In this document: positions 10,888 through 20,837 of the stretch, in pieces
How positions within the stretch are numbered: the stretch's first letter is position 1
Layout of the letters: every line of letters begins with the position of its first letter
From: Nitrosomonas eutropha
GTDB taxonomy: Bacteria > Pseudomonadota > Gammaproteobacteria > Burkholderiales > Nitrosomonadaceae
Assembly: GCF_900116685.1 (NCBI RefSeq)
Contig: NZ_FPBL01000002.1
Coordinates: forward strand, 186,001-250,000
Direction: 5' to 3'
Length of the DNA stretch: 64,000 bases
Made by a program: the position numbers and the translations under genes
Notes under the pieces: model-generated
What the model saw: the letters and a program-made list of their open reading frames with translations, nothing else
The model's database searches: none
What the model was told of the DNA's origin: nothing

Positions 10888-12540
10888 TTGAGACCGGTTC
10901 TGTACAGTATAAAAAGCAAGATTGTGATTTTTGCTGTGATTGCCACTTTGCTACCTACAATCGGTCTCGGGCTATTGTCGTTCAAGCAGAATGAAGCACT
11001 GATCAGCGACAGCGTTACCCGTGAACTGCGCATACTTGCTGACAACATCAACCGCCAACTAGATCAATGGGCAGGAGAAAATACGCTTGCCATCCGTGCA
11101 TTATCAACATCCAATCCCGTTATTGAGGGGCTAGCCACTTTAAAACGGTTTTCAGATAGCGAGAATACTAATGCCGTAAAACAGACGCAATCTGTCATGA
11201 CCAGTTATTTGCGCTCGGTGGAGATGAAATTGGACGAAGTACTTGAATTAACTGTTTTCGATAACACCCGAAAAATTGTGGCAAGCAGCGCTAGTACACC
11301 TGAAGTGCGCGAACCTCCTGAACAATGGACGCATGCTTCCCTTACCTCGGGAACCATTGCCACCCCCCCCGCCTGGAACAATCGCTTTGCTACGGCAACC
11401 ATCAGTATTATTTATCCAGTGCTGTCGTATGACAGCCAGTTAATAGGCGCCATCGCTGCTACTCTGGATTTGGGAACCTTCAAAAACAGATTAATTGAAA
11501 TTAAAAAATTTTCATCCGGTGAAATTGCCATACTGGATCGGAATGGCAAGGTATTGCTGGGTAGCGCCCCTGGCGTTGATCACCAGGCAGCATTAAGTCC
11601 ACATCAATGGGAATTAATTCAGATGTTCGACGAGTCAATATCCTATGATGGATTGTCTTACCCCAAAGCAATCGGCCTGGCTTATACATCAGAAAATATT
11701 CCCGTAACGATTCTGGTAGAGCAGGATCACAGCGCCATACAAGCTGCATGGATAAAGTTACGTAATCGTTTTCTTGAGTTTGTCGGCATACTTATCATTA
11801 TCGTAACCGGCGTAGCCTTGTATATGGGGCATTCTATCGTTACACCACTAAAACAGCTGATTAACGCCGTAAAAGGGATTGTGGAAGGTAATTTGGATAT
11901 TTATCTGCCAGCCAAGCGAAGAGATGAAGTCGGGCAGCTTACCGACATGTTCAATCAAATGACGGATGCATTACGCAACAAGCATACAGAAATCATGACC
12001 GCCAATCAGGCTATGCAACAACAAAACCAGCTGCTGCAGAAACTCTCGATCACAGATGGCCTGACGGGTCTGTATAACCGCACAAAACTCAATACTATCC
12101 TGTCAGAACAACTGGCCAGATTCAAGCGCCATGATCGCCCCTTCTGCCTGCTGATGATAGACGTTGATTATTTCAAAACTATAAATGATAAACTTGGCCA
12201 CATTGTAGGGGACAGGATTCTGGTCACGGTAGCTTCCGTCCTGCTGAAATCGATCAGAACAATAGACTATGCCGCACGTTATGGGGGGGATGAGTTCATG
12301 GTTATTCTGACTGAAACCAGCTCCAGCGCAGCGATCAAAACAGCAGAACGAATCCGGGCTGAAGTCAGTTCTGCCTGCCTTACATTCAAGGAACACCCAG
12401 TCCACATTACTCTGAGTATCGGTATTACCCAAAGTCGTCACGACGATATAACACCGAATGATCTGATTGCTCGCGCAGATGCAGCACTGTATGAAGCCAA
12501 GGAATCTGGGCGCAACCGAGTACACTGTGCTGATGCATAA
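10888..12540 (+). CDS. Membrane diguanylate cyclase with periplasmic sensor, HAMP and GGDEF
   Basis: A 550-residue protein starting at TTG (10888). It has an N-terminal membrane helix (about residues 10-30), a periplasmic sensor region of the Cache type, a second helix near 290-312, a HAMP linker, and a GGDEF domain (about 385-548). The active-site motif YGGDEF is near residue 466. An RxxD inhibitory site (RTID) sits five residues before the motif, so product inhibition by c-di-GMP is expected. c-di-GMP typically controls biofilm matrix, which links in principle to the polysaccharide and amyloid clusters here; this is inference. The preceding 125 bp lacks a gene. Confidence 0.92.
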   Translation: MRPVLYSIKSKIVIFAVIATLLPTIGLGLLSFKQNEALISDSVTRELRILADNINRQLDQWAGENTLAIRALSTSNPVIEGLATLKRFSDSENTNAVKQTQSVMTSYLRSVEMKLDEVLELTVFDNTRKIVASSASTPEVREPPEQWTHASLTSGTIATPPAWNNRFATATISIIYPVLSYDSQLIGAIAATLDLGTFKNRLIEIKKFSSGEIAILDRNGKVLLGSAPGVDHQAALSPHQWELIQMFDESISYDGLSYPKAIGLAYTSENIPVTILVEQDHSAIQAAWIKLRNRFLEFVGILIIIVTGVALYMGHSIVTPLKQLINAVKGIVEGNLDIYLPAKRRDEVGQLTDMFNQMTDALRNKHTEIMTANQAMQQQNQLLQKLSITDGLTGLYNRTKLNTILSEQLARFKRHDRPFCLLMIDVDYFKTINDKLGHIVGDRILVTVASVLLKSIRTIDYAARYGGDEFMVILTETSSSAAIKTAERIRAEVSSACLTFKEHPVHITLSIGITQSRHDDITPNDLIARADAALYEAKESGRNRVHCADA

Positions 12541-12590
12541 TACACTCTAACCAGCTTCAACATAACTTACTCCATCCGGGTACAACAGAA

Positions 12591-13535
12591 ATGGAATACA
12601 AGGATTACTATCAGATTATGGGTATCCCGCGTGATGCAACGCAGGATGATATCAAACGCGCATATCGCAAACTGGCGCGTAAATACCATCCCGATGTCAG
12701 CAAAGAGCCGGAAGCTGAGGCACGTTTCAAGGAAATCGGTGAAGCGTACGAGGTACTTAAGGATCCTGAAAAACGGGCAGCTTATGATCGCCTGGGAACA
12801 CGCTGGAAAAGTGGACAGGAATTTCAACCCCCGCCTGAATGGGATCAGGGATTTGAATTTCATGGCGGTGAATTTACACAATCTGCCGCTTCACAATTCA
12901 GCAGTTTTTTCGAAGCACTATTTGGGAAAAACCAGAGTAGTCAGCGGCATGGTAATCAAGGATTCAATTTGCAGGGAGAAGATTCTCATGCAAAAATTTC
13001 GATAGATCTCGAAGATTCCTTCAATGGGGGCGTTCGTAGCCTGACTCTGCAACATACGGAACCCGGCCAGGATGGAAGGCCACACATCCGGGAACGCACA
13101 TTAAATGTTCGTATACCCAAAGGGATACAGCAGGGGCAGCATATTCGGCTGGCCGGCCAGGGAAGCCCCGGGGCAGGCCGAGGCAAGGCGGGTGATCTAT
13201 ATCTCGAAATTGTATTCAAGTCTCATCCGTACTTTAGCGTGGAAGGTAAAGATATTTTCATGGAGTTACCTGTCGCACCCTGGGAAGCTGCGCTGGGCAC
13301 AACCATTTCGATCCCGACCCCTGCCAGCAAGGTTGATCTAAAAATTCCAGCCAATTCCCGTTCAGGACAAAAATTGCGCTTGAAAGGACGTGGAATCCCG
13401 AGCAAATTACCGGGTGATCTATATGTAGTTTTGCAGATTGTTTTGCCCGCTGCTGATAGCGAGCAAGCTCGAACATTTTATCGCGATATGGAGCAGAAAC
13501 TCGCATTCAACCCAAGAGCCAGATTCAATACCTGA
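12591..13535 (+). CDS. cbpA: DnaJ-class co-chaperone CbpA
   Basis: A 314-residue DnaJ-type protein. The N-terminal J domain carries YHPDVSKEP with the HPD tripeptide near residues 33-35. It is followed by a G/F-like linker and two C-terminal peptide-binding beta domains. There is no central CxxCxGxG zinc finger, which separates it from canonical DnaJ and fits CbpA. It stimulates DnaK ATPase activity and may bind curved DNA. The gene directly precedes its modulator, 13 bp away. Confidence 0.93.
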   Translation: MEYKDYYQIMGIPRDATQDDIKRAYRKLARKYHPDVSKEPEAEARFKEIGEAYEVLKDPEKRAAYDRLGTRWKSGQEFQPPPEWDQGFEFHGGEFTQSAASQFSSFFEALFGKNQSSQRHGNQGFNLQGEDSHAKISIDLEDSFNGGVRSLTLQHTEPGQDGRPHIRERTLNVRIPKGIQQGQHIRLAGQGSPGAGRGKAGDLYLEIVFKSHPYFSVEGKDIFMELPVAPWEAALGTTISIPTPASKVDLKIPANSRSGQKLRLKGRGIPSKLPGDLYVVLQIVLPAADSEQARTFYRDMEQKLAFNPRARFNT

Positions 13536-13548
13536 TTACCTGACACAT

Positions 13549-13845
13549 ATGGAGCACGGCATATTAAATGGCATTATTATTGAAGAAAATGAAGAGATTT
13601 CACTGCTTGAACTCTGCCAGATTTGCAAGGTCGATACTGAATGGGTAACAGCACTGGTGCATGAAGGCATTCTCGAACCTGTTGGAGCCGAGCCGGAACA
13701 CTGGTTTTTCAGTGGGGTTTCTTTGAGACGTGTGTTGATTGTTAATCGTCTGCAGCATGATCTGGATATTAACCTGGCAGGCGCTGCGCTAGTGGTGAGG
13801 TTACTGGAAGAAAGGGATGCCCTGCTTGCTAAAACAAATTTGTAA
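13549..13845 (+). CDS. cbpM: Chaperone modulator CbpM
   Basis: A 98-residue protein from the ATG at 13549; an upstream in-frame start inside cbpA is unlikely. The sequence has a MerR-like short helical region (LLELCQICKVDTEWVTALVHEGIL) and a C-terminal segment ending LLEERDALL. This matches CbpM, which binds the CbpA J domain and inhibits it. The adjacent order cbpA-cbpM on the same strand supports the call. Confidence 0.88.
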   Translation: MEHGILNGIIIEENEEISLLELCQICKVDTEWVTALVHEGILEPVGAEPEHWFFSGVSLRRVLIVNRLQHDLDINLAGAALVVRLLEERDALLAKTNL

Positions 13846-13932
13846 TCGCTCGTAATTGTATTAAAAGCAGTCTCATAAAACCACCAAGCCCCCATTGAAC
13901 GGCTGGTTGATTTCATACAATACCCGATCGTT

Positions 13933-14796
13933 ATGTCCAATACCCAGTTAAAAATTCGCATCCGGCTAGATCAGCCAATTGATCACTCTGCAACTGAGCA
14001 AGACTTGCTGGAACTAGCGGAAGAATCTGTATTGCCAGTCCCTCCCCCTATTTATGTATATAACTGGCCCAGAATCATTGGTGCATCGCTGGTACTGCTG
14101 CTTGTATTGGCAGTACTTTTCCGGCTGGCTTCAGACTGGATATCTGGCGATAAAGAATCCGGGATAAATCCAGCTAAAATATCCTCATCAGCAGCACTTT
14201 CAACCAACCCCGATATTCCTCCTATTCCGCCAGCACAATCTATTTCAGCCATAACCGAGCTTTCGCCCAACCAGTCATCCGGAAACAATCCAGAAGCCGA
14301 CGAACTCGCTGGTATACATACCGAACTCGAGCATATTGAAGATATACCCAGTCCGATATTCGATTCAATTTCTGCAGCCACATCGGAGCCACCAACCAGA
14401 CCAGGATCCAAGCCTGGGAGCATTACTTTTCAATCCACAGAAAGTGGTACACAAAAAATCAATTATCCTGTTGGTTTGGTTAAAGCACAGCTGACTTCAA
14501 ATATTCGACAAAGAGCTCCGGTTGATGACATCAACAGGATTTCACTCACAGGAAAGTCAAGCCGACCAATCTTCCTCTTTTTACATTTTAATAAATTCAA
14601 AGGTGGAAAAATATTTATCAATTGGTACTATCGTGACAAACGTGTCGCCAAGGTTATGCTTCCGGTTAGCAACAATGACTGGCGCACTTATTCCAGCAAG
14701 ATACTTAATCAGAACAGATTGGGTTCGTGGCGTGTTACAGCCACAGATCAATCAGGCAAATGGCTTGCTGAATTCAAATTCAGAGTAACACGTTAA
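13933..14796 (+). CDS. Membrane-anchored DUF2914-like protein
   Basis: A 287-residue protein with one membrane helix near residues 51-71 (ASLVLLLVLAVLFRLA). It has an acidic, Pro/Ser/Glu-rich linker of about 100 residues, then a folded C-terminal domain (about 170-287) resembling DUF2914. That domain has features such as RPIFLFLHF, INWYYRDKRVAKVML, WRTYSSK and GSWRVTATDQSGKWLAEF. The domain is expected in the periplasm. Function is unknown. It lies between the cbpAM pair and a Nudix gene on the same strand; the gaps of 87 and 16 bp allow co-transcription. Confidence 0.7.
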   Translation: MSNTQLKIRIRLDQPIDHSATEQDLLELAEESVLPVPPPIYVYNWPRIIGASLVLLLVLAVLFRLASDWISGDKESGINPAKISSSAALSTNPDIPPIPPAQSISAITELSPNQSSGNNPEADELAGIHTELEHIEDIPSPIFDSISAATSEPPTRPGSKPGSITFQSTESGTQKINYPVGLVKAQLTSNIRQRAPVDDINRISLTGKSSRPIFLFLHFNKFKGGKIFINWYYRDKRVAKVMLPVSNNDWRTYSSKILNQNRLGSWRVTATDQSGKWLAEFKFRVTR

Positions 14797-14812
14797 TTAC
14801 ATCTTTCTAGAC

Positions 14813-15352
14813 ATGAAATTTTGTAGCGAATGTGGCAGCAAAGTTGTTTTACGTATTCCGGAAGGTGACACACTGCCACGCTACATCTGCTCAAACTGTC
14901 ACGCCATCCATTATCAGAACCCCAAAGTAATTGTTGGGTGTATTCCAGAATGGGAAAACAAGATCCTGTTATGCAAACGAGCAATTGCACCTCATCGGGG
15001 TAAGTGGACATTGCCTGCAGGATTCATGGAAAATAATGAAACTCTGGCTCAGGGTGCAACGCGGGAGACTTTCGAAGAAGCCAATGCCCGAGTAGAAATT
15101 CGCGAACTCTATGCAATTTATAGTTTGCCGCATATCAGTCAGGTTTACCTTTTATTCCAGGCAAAATTACTGGATCTTGATTTTTCCCCGGGAATCGAAA
15201 GTCTAGAAGTCAGGCTTTTCGAAGAACAGGAAATTCCTTGGGACGATATCGCTTTTCGTGTAATTCATGATCCACTAAAACGTTATCTGAAAGAACGACA
15301 TCACGGACAACCTGAGCCTCACATAGGAATAATCGACAAACGCCAGGATTAA
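14813..15352 (+). CDS. Nudix hydrolase with N-terminal zinc ribbon
   Basis: A 179-residue hydrolase. It begins with a CxxC...CxxC zinc ribbon (FCSECGSK and ICSNCHAIHYQNP, about residues 2-40). A Nudix box follows: GFMENNETLAQGATRETFEE near residues 71-90, with the REtxEE core intact. Members hydrolyse nucleoside diphosphates linked to another group, often ADP-ribose or NADH-like substrates; the substrate cannot be told here. It starts 16 bp after the DUF2914 gene. Confidence 0.88.
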   Translation: MKFCSECGSKVVLRIPEGDTLPRYICSNCHAIHYQNPKVIVGCIPEWENKILLCKRAIAPHRGKWTLPAGFMENNETLAQGATRETFEEANARVEIRELYAIYSLPHISQVYLLFQAKLLDLDFSPGIESLEVRLFEEQEIPWDDIAFRVIHDPLKRYLKERHHGQPEPHIGIIDKRQD

Positions 15353-15550
15353 CACTGCTTAATCAAATAGGAAGTTGGAAAATTTTAAAAAACTAGAGAT
15401 CAATTTCAATCAATTTTCTTTGACAGGAAGCTAAATGGAATAACTCATTAGATTATCCGGATTAAAATCAGTAAACCATGGCTGGTATTTAATACTAAGA
15501 AATTATCATTTGACTAAAATTAATTCTTGCTTTAAAGTTACAAGTTCAGT

Positions 15551-15627
<77 letters not shown>

Positions 15628-15976
15628 CTTTCCCACTATCAAACCCCTTGGTCATTTGATACGATTTATAGAAATCGTCAGTAATATTTGCGCATCCTTA
15701 CAGGACGACCCATCAATAGTTTACAATTGCTGTTTTTAACAGACGGCTGAAGTACTACTCTTGTTATCGAACTCAGATTTACCACAGACTAGTAATTTCT
15801 TCTGAGCCAGTTACTTATTGTCGTAGCAAAGAAAAAACCCAGGCTACAAACAGACAAGCACCTGTAATTTCACCGCTTCTGATTATTAGTCTGCTGTATT
15901 TCCTACACCCTTGACTTGCCTGAGAAAAGAAAATGACGAGACATTTGTCGCGAGCCTGACTAATTCCATTTACCGA
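15628..15976. other. Non-coding stretch between tRNA-fMet and the IS630 element
   Basis: I see no ORF with coding character, no clear terminator with a U-tract and no repeat here. It appears to be ordinary spacer DNA. Confidence 0.6.
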
Positions 15977-17061
15977 TCAATAATGTAGTAATTTTTTTAT
16001 CATTAAGACACGGATGAGGTAATGTATGTCACGCTCCCCCCTGCGAGGCCAAGAGGTACTTGATGACGCACTCCGTGCCCTGGCCTCGGCCACAACGATT
16101 GAGCAACTACGGCAAGCACAGGCGGTTGTTTTGCCGCCCCAATATGGCATGAGCCTGGAACAAACGGCACAGGCCACCGGATTATCCAAAGGTTGGGTGT
16201 GTCGTATGCGTAACAAATTCATTACAGGCGAGGCAGTCGGCGATCAAGGCAAATCTGTGCACGGAGGGCGGCACAGAGAGAACTTTACTCCTGAGCGCGA
16301 GGCCGAACTGCTCAAACCGTTCCTGGAATCTGCTGGTGTCGGCGGTATTTTGGTGGTCGGCCAGATCAAAACTCCAACTCGAAGCGGCGCTGGGATGGAA
16401 GATGGCGTTGTCGTCAGTGTACAAGTTGCTGCATCGGCATAACTGGCGCAAACTCGCTCCTGACAAAAGACACCCGCAAAGCGATCCTGTACGCAGGAAG
16501 ACTGGAAAAAAACTCGCCGAAATCCGCCAGAACTGGGCCCAAGACGAGCCTGTCCGATTGATGTTCCAGGACGGAGCACGTTTTGAGCGCATCAACGACG
16601 TGCGCCGATGCCGGGCTCCCAAGCCCATCCGCCCGCTATGCCAAGCCATGCTGACCCACGAGTACGCCTATGCGGCAGTGGAGGCCAAAGCGGTGAGCTC
16701 GATTCTTTGATCTTGCCGCATGTCAACAGCGCGTGTATGCAACTGTTTCTGAACGAGGTGGGAGCATGCCACCCTAATGAGAAGATCGTTATGGTGCTTG
16801 ACGGCGCAGGCTGGCACACCAGTGGATCGCTCAAGCCGCTACTGAACATGAAACTGCTGCCCTTGCCACCCTATGCGCCTGAACTCAACCCAGTCGGGCA
16901 TGTATGGGATGAATTGCGCGAGAAGCACTTTCACAACAAAGTCTTCGATAGTCTTGATGCGCTTGAAAATCAACTGGAAGTTGCCCTACGAGCATTCGAA
17001 AACAACACATCAGCGGTTAAGTCCATTGTGACATGGAATTGGATTATTACTGCTTTATTGA
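15977..17061 (+). mobile_element. IS630-family insertion sequence, degenerate
   Basis: An imperfect terminal inverted repeat of 16 bases (14 matching) is found at 15977-15992 (TCAATAATGTAGTAAT) and, reversed, at 17046-17061. It encloses a transposase reading frame broken by two frameshifts. The transposase resembles IS630-type DDE enzymes that insert at TA. A clean TA duplication was not found, so the exact ends are approximate; the reading frame's stop lies just outside the right repeat. Confidence 0.7.
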
Positions 17062-17066
17062 ATTAG
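16026..17066 (+). pseudogene. IS630-family transposase, broken by two frameshifts
   Basis: Three pieces in two frames align end to end with an IS630-type transposase. Piece 1 (16026 to about 16360) has the helix-turn-helix with LSKGWVCRMRNKF. Piece 2 (about 16360-16700) has YKLLHRHNWRKLAPDKRHPQ and the first catalytic aspartate region, LMFQDGARF. Piece 3 (about 16700-17066) has the second aspartate (MVLDGAGWH) and the glutamate region (LPPYAPELNPVGHVWDELR). The shift near 16360 moves frame and the shift near 16690 moves it back. All catalytic residues survive, so the break is probably recent. Confidence 0.85.
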
Positions 17067-17375
17067 AAATTGAATAACTCACACTTACTGAAGCAGGCCT
17101 ATGGAACTCTGGTATAAATAATGGCAATCAACAATAATCTGAACTAGCACCTGAATGAATGAAAAAATTTTGAATTAGCCCACTTGCCGGTTGGCACTAC
17201 GAGACAGAATCATCAAGTGATATTAGGCAGACGGAGAAGAGCAGCTTGGTCATGCGAGTGTTACCATGACAAAGACATATATTGGAGACAGGAAAGGTGA
17301 TGAAATCTCCCCGACAAAATAGAGAATTGTGGAAATGCCACAACAAGTAAAATACATACAATCATTTGATTTATA
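17067..17375. other. Non-coding stretch right of the IS630 element
   Basis: About 309 bases between the transposase remnant and tRNA-Asn. No gene, repeat or convincing regulatory site was seen. Confidence 0.6.
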
Positions 17376-17451
17376 TGGCTCCCCGACCTGGGCTCGAACC
17401 AGGGACCTGCGGATTAACAGTCCGTCGCTCTACCGACTGAGCTATCGGGGA
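17376..17451 (-). tRNA. tRNA-Asn (anticodon GUU)
   Basis: A 76-base cloverleaf on the minus strand with an encoded CCA (17376-17378 read in reverse). The acceptor stem TCCCCGA pairs with TCGGGGA. The anticodon GUU is at 17416-17418, with the loop CTGTTAA. The T arm has GGTTCGAGCC. Confidence 0.96.
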
Positions 17452-17626
17452 ATATGGGCAATCACTACAAGCGCGGTATGTTAGACTTTTATGTCGTTCT
17501 GGTCAACTTTTCTTGTAGTCAGTTATGGGATCAATAATACCATTTGCCGGACTAAACTGATTTGTTAAAAAACGGTGCTAAATTCGGTTATTTCATTGAA
17601 TTGACCTTTTTATATGTCGAGAGTCA

Positions 17627-17929
17627 ATGTCTGCATGTACCCCAGAAAAACCTTCTATCCGAATGAAAAAAAAATCACTAAGCAAAGAGGAATCGGCATT
17701 ACTTGCTCCCCCGGAAAATTTCGAAACAGCCACTACTGAACTGGAACAGATTGTGGCAAATATGGAAACCGGGCAAATGTCTTTGGAAGATGCTCTTTCT
17801 GCGTACAAACGCGGAGCGGAATTGTTACAATACTGCCAAAATATGCTGAAAGACTCACAGCAACAGATAAAAATACTTGAAGCAAACATTTTGAAAAATT
17901 TTTCTACTACCGAACACGATGCACCCTGA
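17627..17929 (+). CDS. xseB: Exonuclease VII small subunit
   Basis: A 100-residue protein. The core FETATTELEQIVANMETGQMSLEDALSAYKRG matches XseB, followed by a helix with LQYCQNML. The first 30 residues are a variable basic extension; the in-frame ATG at 17663 is an alternative start. XseB forms a complex with XseA (29.2 kb in this window) that degrades single-stranded DNA. It overlaps ispA by 11 bp, the standard xseB-ispA-dxs arrangement. Confidence 0.93.
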   Translation: MSACTPEKPSIRMKKKSLSKEESALLAPPENFETATTELEQIVANMETGQMSLEDALSAYKRGAELLQYCQNMLKDSQQQIKILEANILKNFSTTEHDAP

Positions 17930-18812
17930 TTTCCAGCTGTGGGCAGCTGAATGCCTTGCTGTAATTGAATCTTTCCTGGAGAAGGATCTTCCTGCCACGA
18001 ATTGTGCTCCTGCACGCCTGCATGAAGCAATGCGTTACGCGGTACTGAATGGGGGTAAGCGAGTACGGCCACTGCTATCCTTTGCCGCTGGAGAACTCAG
18101 TGGAGCTGATAAAACACAAGTTGTTGCTGCCAGTGCAGCAGTAGAGTTAATTCATGCCTACTCCCTAGTACATGACGATCTTCCTTGTATGGATAATGAT
18201 GTACTCCGGCGCGGCAAACCAACCTGCCACATCAGATATGACGAACCTACCGCCTTGCTGGTAGGAGATAGCCTGCAAAGTCTGGCTTTTCAATTATTGG
18301 CTGAACCTGCTCTGATCGAAGATCCTCGTACACAGCTGGAAATGATTCGGCATCTCGCATTCGCTGCCGGATCTCGAGGTATGGCCGGAGGGCAGGCAAT
18401 TGACTTAGACAGTGTTGGCAAAACACTCAGCCTTCCGGAACTCGAATTCATGCACATTCATAAAACTGGTGCACTGATCCGGGCTGCGGTAATACTTGGA
18501 GCCCGCTGCGGCAGCAGATTGAATGAAGACCAATTTAAGCAGTTGGACCACTTTGCCAAAAGTATCGGCCTGGCATTTCAGGTAGTAGATGATATTCTCG
18601 ATGCAGAAGCCTCCACTACCGCACTCGGCAAAACCGCAGGAAAGGATGCAGAAAACAACAAACCTACCTATGTTAGTATACTGGGTATCAAACAAGCCCG
18701 AGAACTTGCACACGAGCTTCAGCGCGAAGCCAGCGGAGTGCTGGATAAATTTGGTTCCAAAGCCCTGCGTTTGCAGCAAATCACTGATTTCATTGTACAG
18801 CGTGAGTTTTAG
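17919..18812 (+). CDS. ispA: Farnesyl diphosphate synthase
   Basis: A 297-residue short-chain polyprenyl synthase. The first aspartate-rich motif is DDLPCMDND (about residues 88-96) and the second is VVDDILD near 228. Substrate-binding GGKRVRP is near 46-52. It condenses IPP with DMAPP/GPP to FPP, the precursor of squalene for the hopanoid genes here and of quinones. Its start overlaps xseB by 11 bp, and dxs follows 62 bp later. Confidence 0.95.
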   Translation: MHPDFQLWAAECLAVIESFLEKDLPATNCAPARLHEAMRYAVLNGGKRVRPLLSFAAGELSGADKTQVVAASAAVELIHAYSLVHDDLPCMDNDVLRRGKPTCHIRYDEPTALLVGDSLQSLAFQLLAEPALIEDPRTQLEMIRHLAFAAGSRGMAGGQAIDLDSVGKTLSLPELEFMHIHKTGALIRAAVILGARCGSRLNEDQFKQLDHFAKSIGLAFQVVDDILDAEASTTALGKTAGKDAENNKPTYVSILGIKQARELAHELQREASGVLDKFGSKALRLQQITDFIVQREF

Positions 18813-18874
18813 TTTTACGCTACTAATCCAATCTTTACCAATCTTTACGTTACCCACTCTTAGCTACAATTCGC

Positions 18875-20722
18875 ATGTATCCATTACTCGATCGCATTGA
18901 GATACCCGCACAGTTACGTACCCTGAAACGCAGCCAATTGCCACAGTTAGCAGATGAACTGCGAAACTTTCTGGTCGAATCCGTAGCGAAAACCGGTGGA
19001 CATCTGTCTTCCAATCTCGGGACAGTCGAACTGACCATCGCGCTGCACTATATATTTGATACACCCTTTGATCGACTGGTATGGGATGTCGGGCATCAAA
19101 CCTATGCACATAAAATACTAACAGGTCGACGAACGGGAATGGCTCATTTGCGCATGCAGGGAGGCATTGCAGGATTTCCCAGAAGAGATGAGAGTGAATA
19201 TGACGCTTTCGGCACAGCACATTCCAGTACCTCTATTAGCGCCGCGCTGGGTATGGCTGTCGCAGCGCGAATCAATAAAATAAAACAGCACGCAATTGCG
19301 GTTATCGGTGATGGTGCGATGAGTGCGGGAATGGCTTTTGAAGCGCTAAACAATGCCGGTGTAATGGATGCAGACTTGCTGGTTATCCTGAATGACAATG
19401 ACATGTCTATCTCCCCTCCCGTGGGAGCACTCAACCACTATCTGGCCAAACTGATGTCAGGTCGTTTTTATGCCACTGCAAGACGCGCAGGAGAAAAAAT
19501 GCTGGGTGTAGTTCCTCCAGTACTGGAGCTGGCGAAGCGTGCCGAGGAGCATGTTAAAGGCATGGTAACTCCAAGCACACTGTTCGAGGAATTTGGTTTC
19601 AACTATATTGGCCCAATTGATGGCCACGATCTGGATATCCTGCTCACTACGCTAAATAACATCAAGCAGCTTGATGGGCCGCAATTCCTGCACATTGTGA
19701 CACGCAAGGGCAAAGGCTACAAACCGGCAGAAGAAGATCCTGTTTTGTATCACGGGGTTGGAAAATTCGAGCCAAGGCAGGGAATTGTACCGAAACCATC
19801 TAGCAGGCCAGCTTATACCCAAATATTTGGTGACTGGTTATGTGATATGGCAGCTAAAGATCCACGACTGATTAGCATAACACCCGCCATGAGAGAAGGC
19901 TCTGGGCTTATCCGTTTTTCAAAAGAATACCCGGATCGCTATTTTGATGTGGGCATTGCTGAACAACATGCCGTAACATTTGCTGCCGGTGCGGCCTGCG
20001 AAGGATTGAAACCAGTTGTGGCAATTTACTCAACGTTCCTGCAACGTGCCTACGATCAGCTGATTCATGATGTTGCCATTCAGAATTTACCAGTTGTTTT
20101 CGCGATTGACCGGGCCGGACTTGTCGGTGCAGATGGCCCGACTCATGCAGGAAGTTTTGATTTGAGTTATTTACGTTGTATCCCCAATATCACAGTGATG
20201 ACACCTGCTGATGAGAATGAATGTCGTCAGATGCTCTATACCGCCTTCCAGCTCGACACCCCCACTGCCGTCCGGTATCCGCGTGGCACTGGCCCTGGTG
20301 TGCAAATAAAACAGGAGATGCGGATCGTTCCACTGGGCAAAGGTGAAATTCGCCGTCAGGGTAATAAACGCATTGCATTACTTGCATTCGGCAGCATGCT
20401 GGCCCCCTGTCTTGAAGCAGGGGATGAATTGGATGCTACGGTCGTCAATATGCGTTTTGTAAAACCACTAGATCAGGAATTGGTTATAACACTTGCGGCC
20501 GAACACGAATTACTTGTGACTGTTGAAGAAAATACGATTATGGGAGGGGCAGGCAGTGCTGTGCTGGAATGCCTTGCTAGTCAGGGTATGAATGTCAGAT
20601 TACTGCAACTAGGTTTGTCAGATAGTTTCCTTGATCAGGGTGATCCTGCTCAAATGTTATCTGATTGCGGATTGGATAAAACCGGGATCATTAAATCAGT
20701 AAAAGAAAGACTCTCTCTATAG
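18875..20722 (+). CDS. dxs: 1-deoxy-D-xylulose-5-phosphate synthase
   Basis: A 615-residue TPP-dependent transketolase-like enzyme. The TPP/Mg motif is [18 protein letters not shown]...NDNDMSIS (about residues 148-180), and the transketolase part has [16 protein letters not shown] with the catalytic Glu. The C-terminal domain ends in [11 protein letters not shown]. It makes DXP from pyruvate and glyceraldehyde-3-phosphate, the first step of the MEP pathway. Its place after xseB-ispA is conserved in proteobacteria. Confidence 0.97.
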   Translation: MYPLLDRIEIPAQLRTLKRSQLPQLADELRNFLVESVAKTGGHLSSNLGTVELTIALHYIFDTPFDRLVWDVGHQTYAHKILTGRRTGMAHLRMQGGIAGFPRRDESEYDAFGTAHSSTSISAALGMAVAARINKIKQHAIAVIGDGAMSAGMAFEALNNAGVMDADLLVILNDNDMSISPPVGALNHYLAKLMSGRFYATARRAGEKMLGVVPPVLELAKRAEEHVKGMVTPSTLFEEFGFNYIGPIDGHDLDILLTTLNNIKQLDGPQFLHIVTRKGKGYKPAEEDPVLYHGVGKFEPRQGIVPKPSSRPAYTQIFGDWLCDMAAKDPRLISITPAMREGSGLIRFSKEYPDRYFDVGIAEQHAVTFAAGAACEGLKPVVAIYSTFLQRAYDQLIHDVAIQNLPVVFAIDRAGLVGADGPTHAGSFDLSYLRCIPNITVMTPADENECRQMLYTAFQLDTPTAVRYPRGTGPGVQIKQEMRIVPLGKGEIRRQGNKRIALLAFGSMLAPCLEAGDELDATVVNMRFVKPLDQELVITLAAEHELLVTVEENTIMGGAGSAVLECLASQGMNVRLLQLGLSDSFLDQGDPAQMLSDCGLDKTGIIKSVKERLSL

Positions 20723-20820
20723 TGCTCGCATACGTAACAAATTAGCAGCAAAGCTGGCGAGCTCTACTCCTTACCGGTTGCTCCAATACTTTTATACAGC
20801 TTCACAGCCAGATAATCTGG

Positions 20821-20830
20821 ACAGGAAGGA
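20821..20830 (+). promoter_or_regulatory. Ribosome binding site that fixes the folE2 start
   Basis: The sequence ACAGGAAGGA lies 7 bases before the ATG at 20838 and has a strong AGGAAGGA Shine-Dalgarno match. The alternative ATG 60 bases upstream has none, so the start at 20838 is preferred. Confidence 0.75.
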
Positions 20831-20837
20831 ATTTTTT

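Noticed and set aside
16026-17066. Programmed frameshift producing a functional IS630 transposase
   Set aside because: Two opposite shifts at different places are needed; I saw no obvious slippery sequence, so pseudogene is the safer call.
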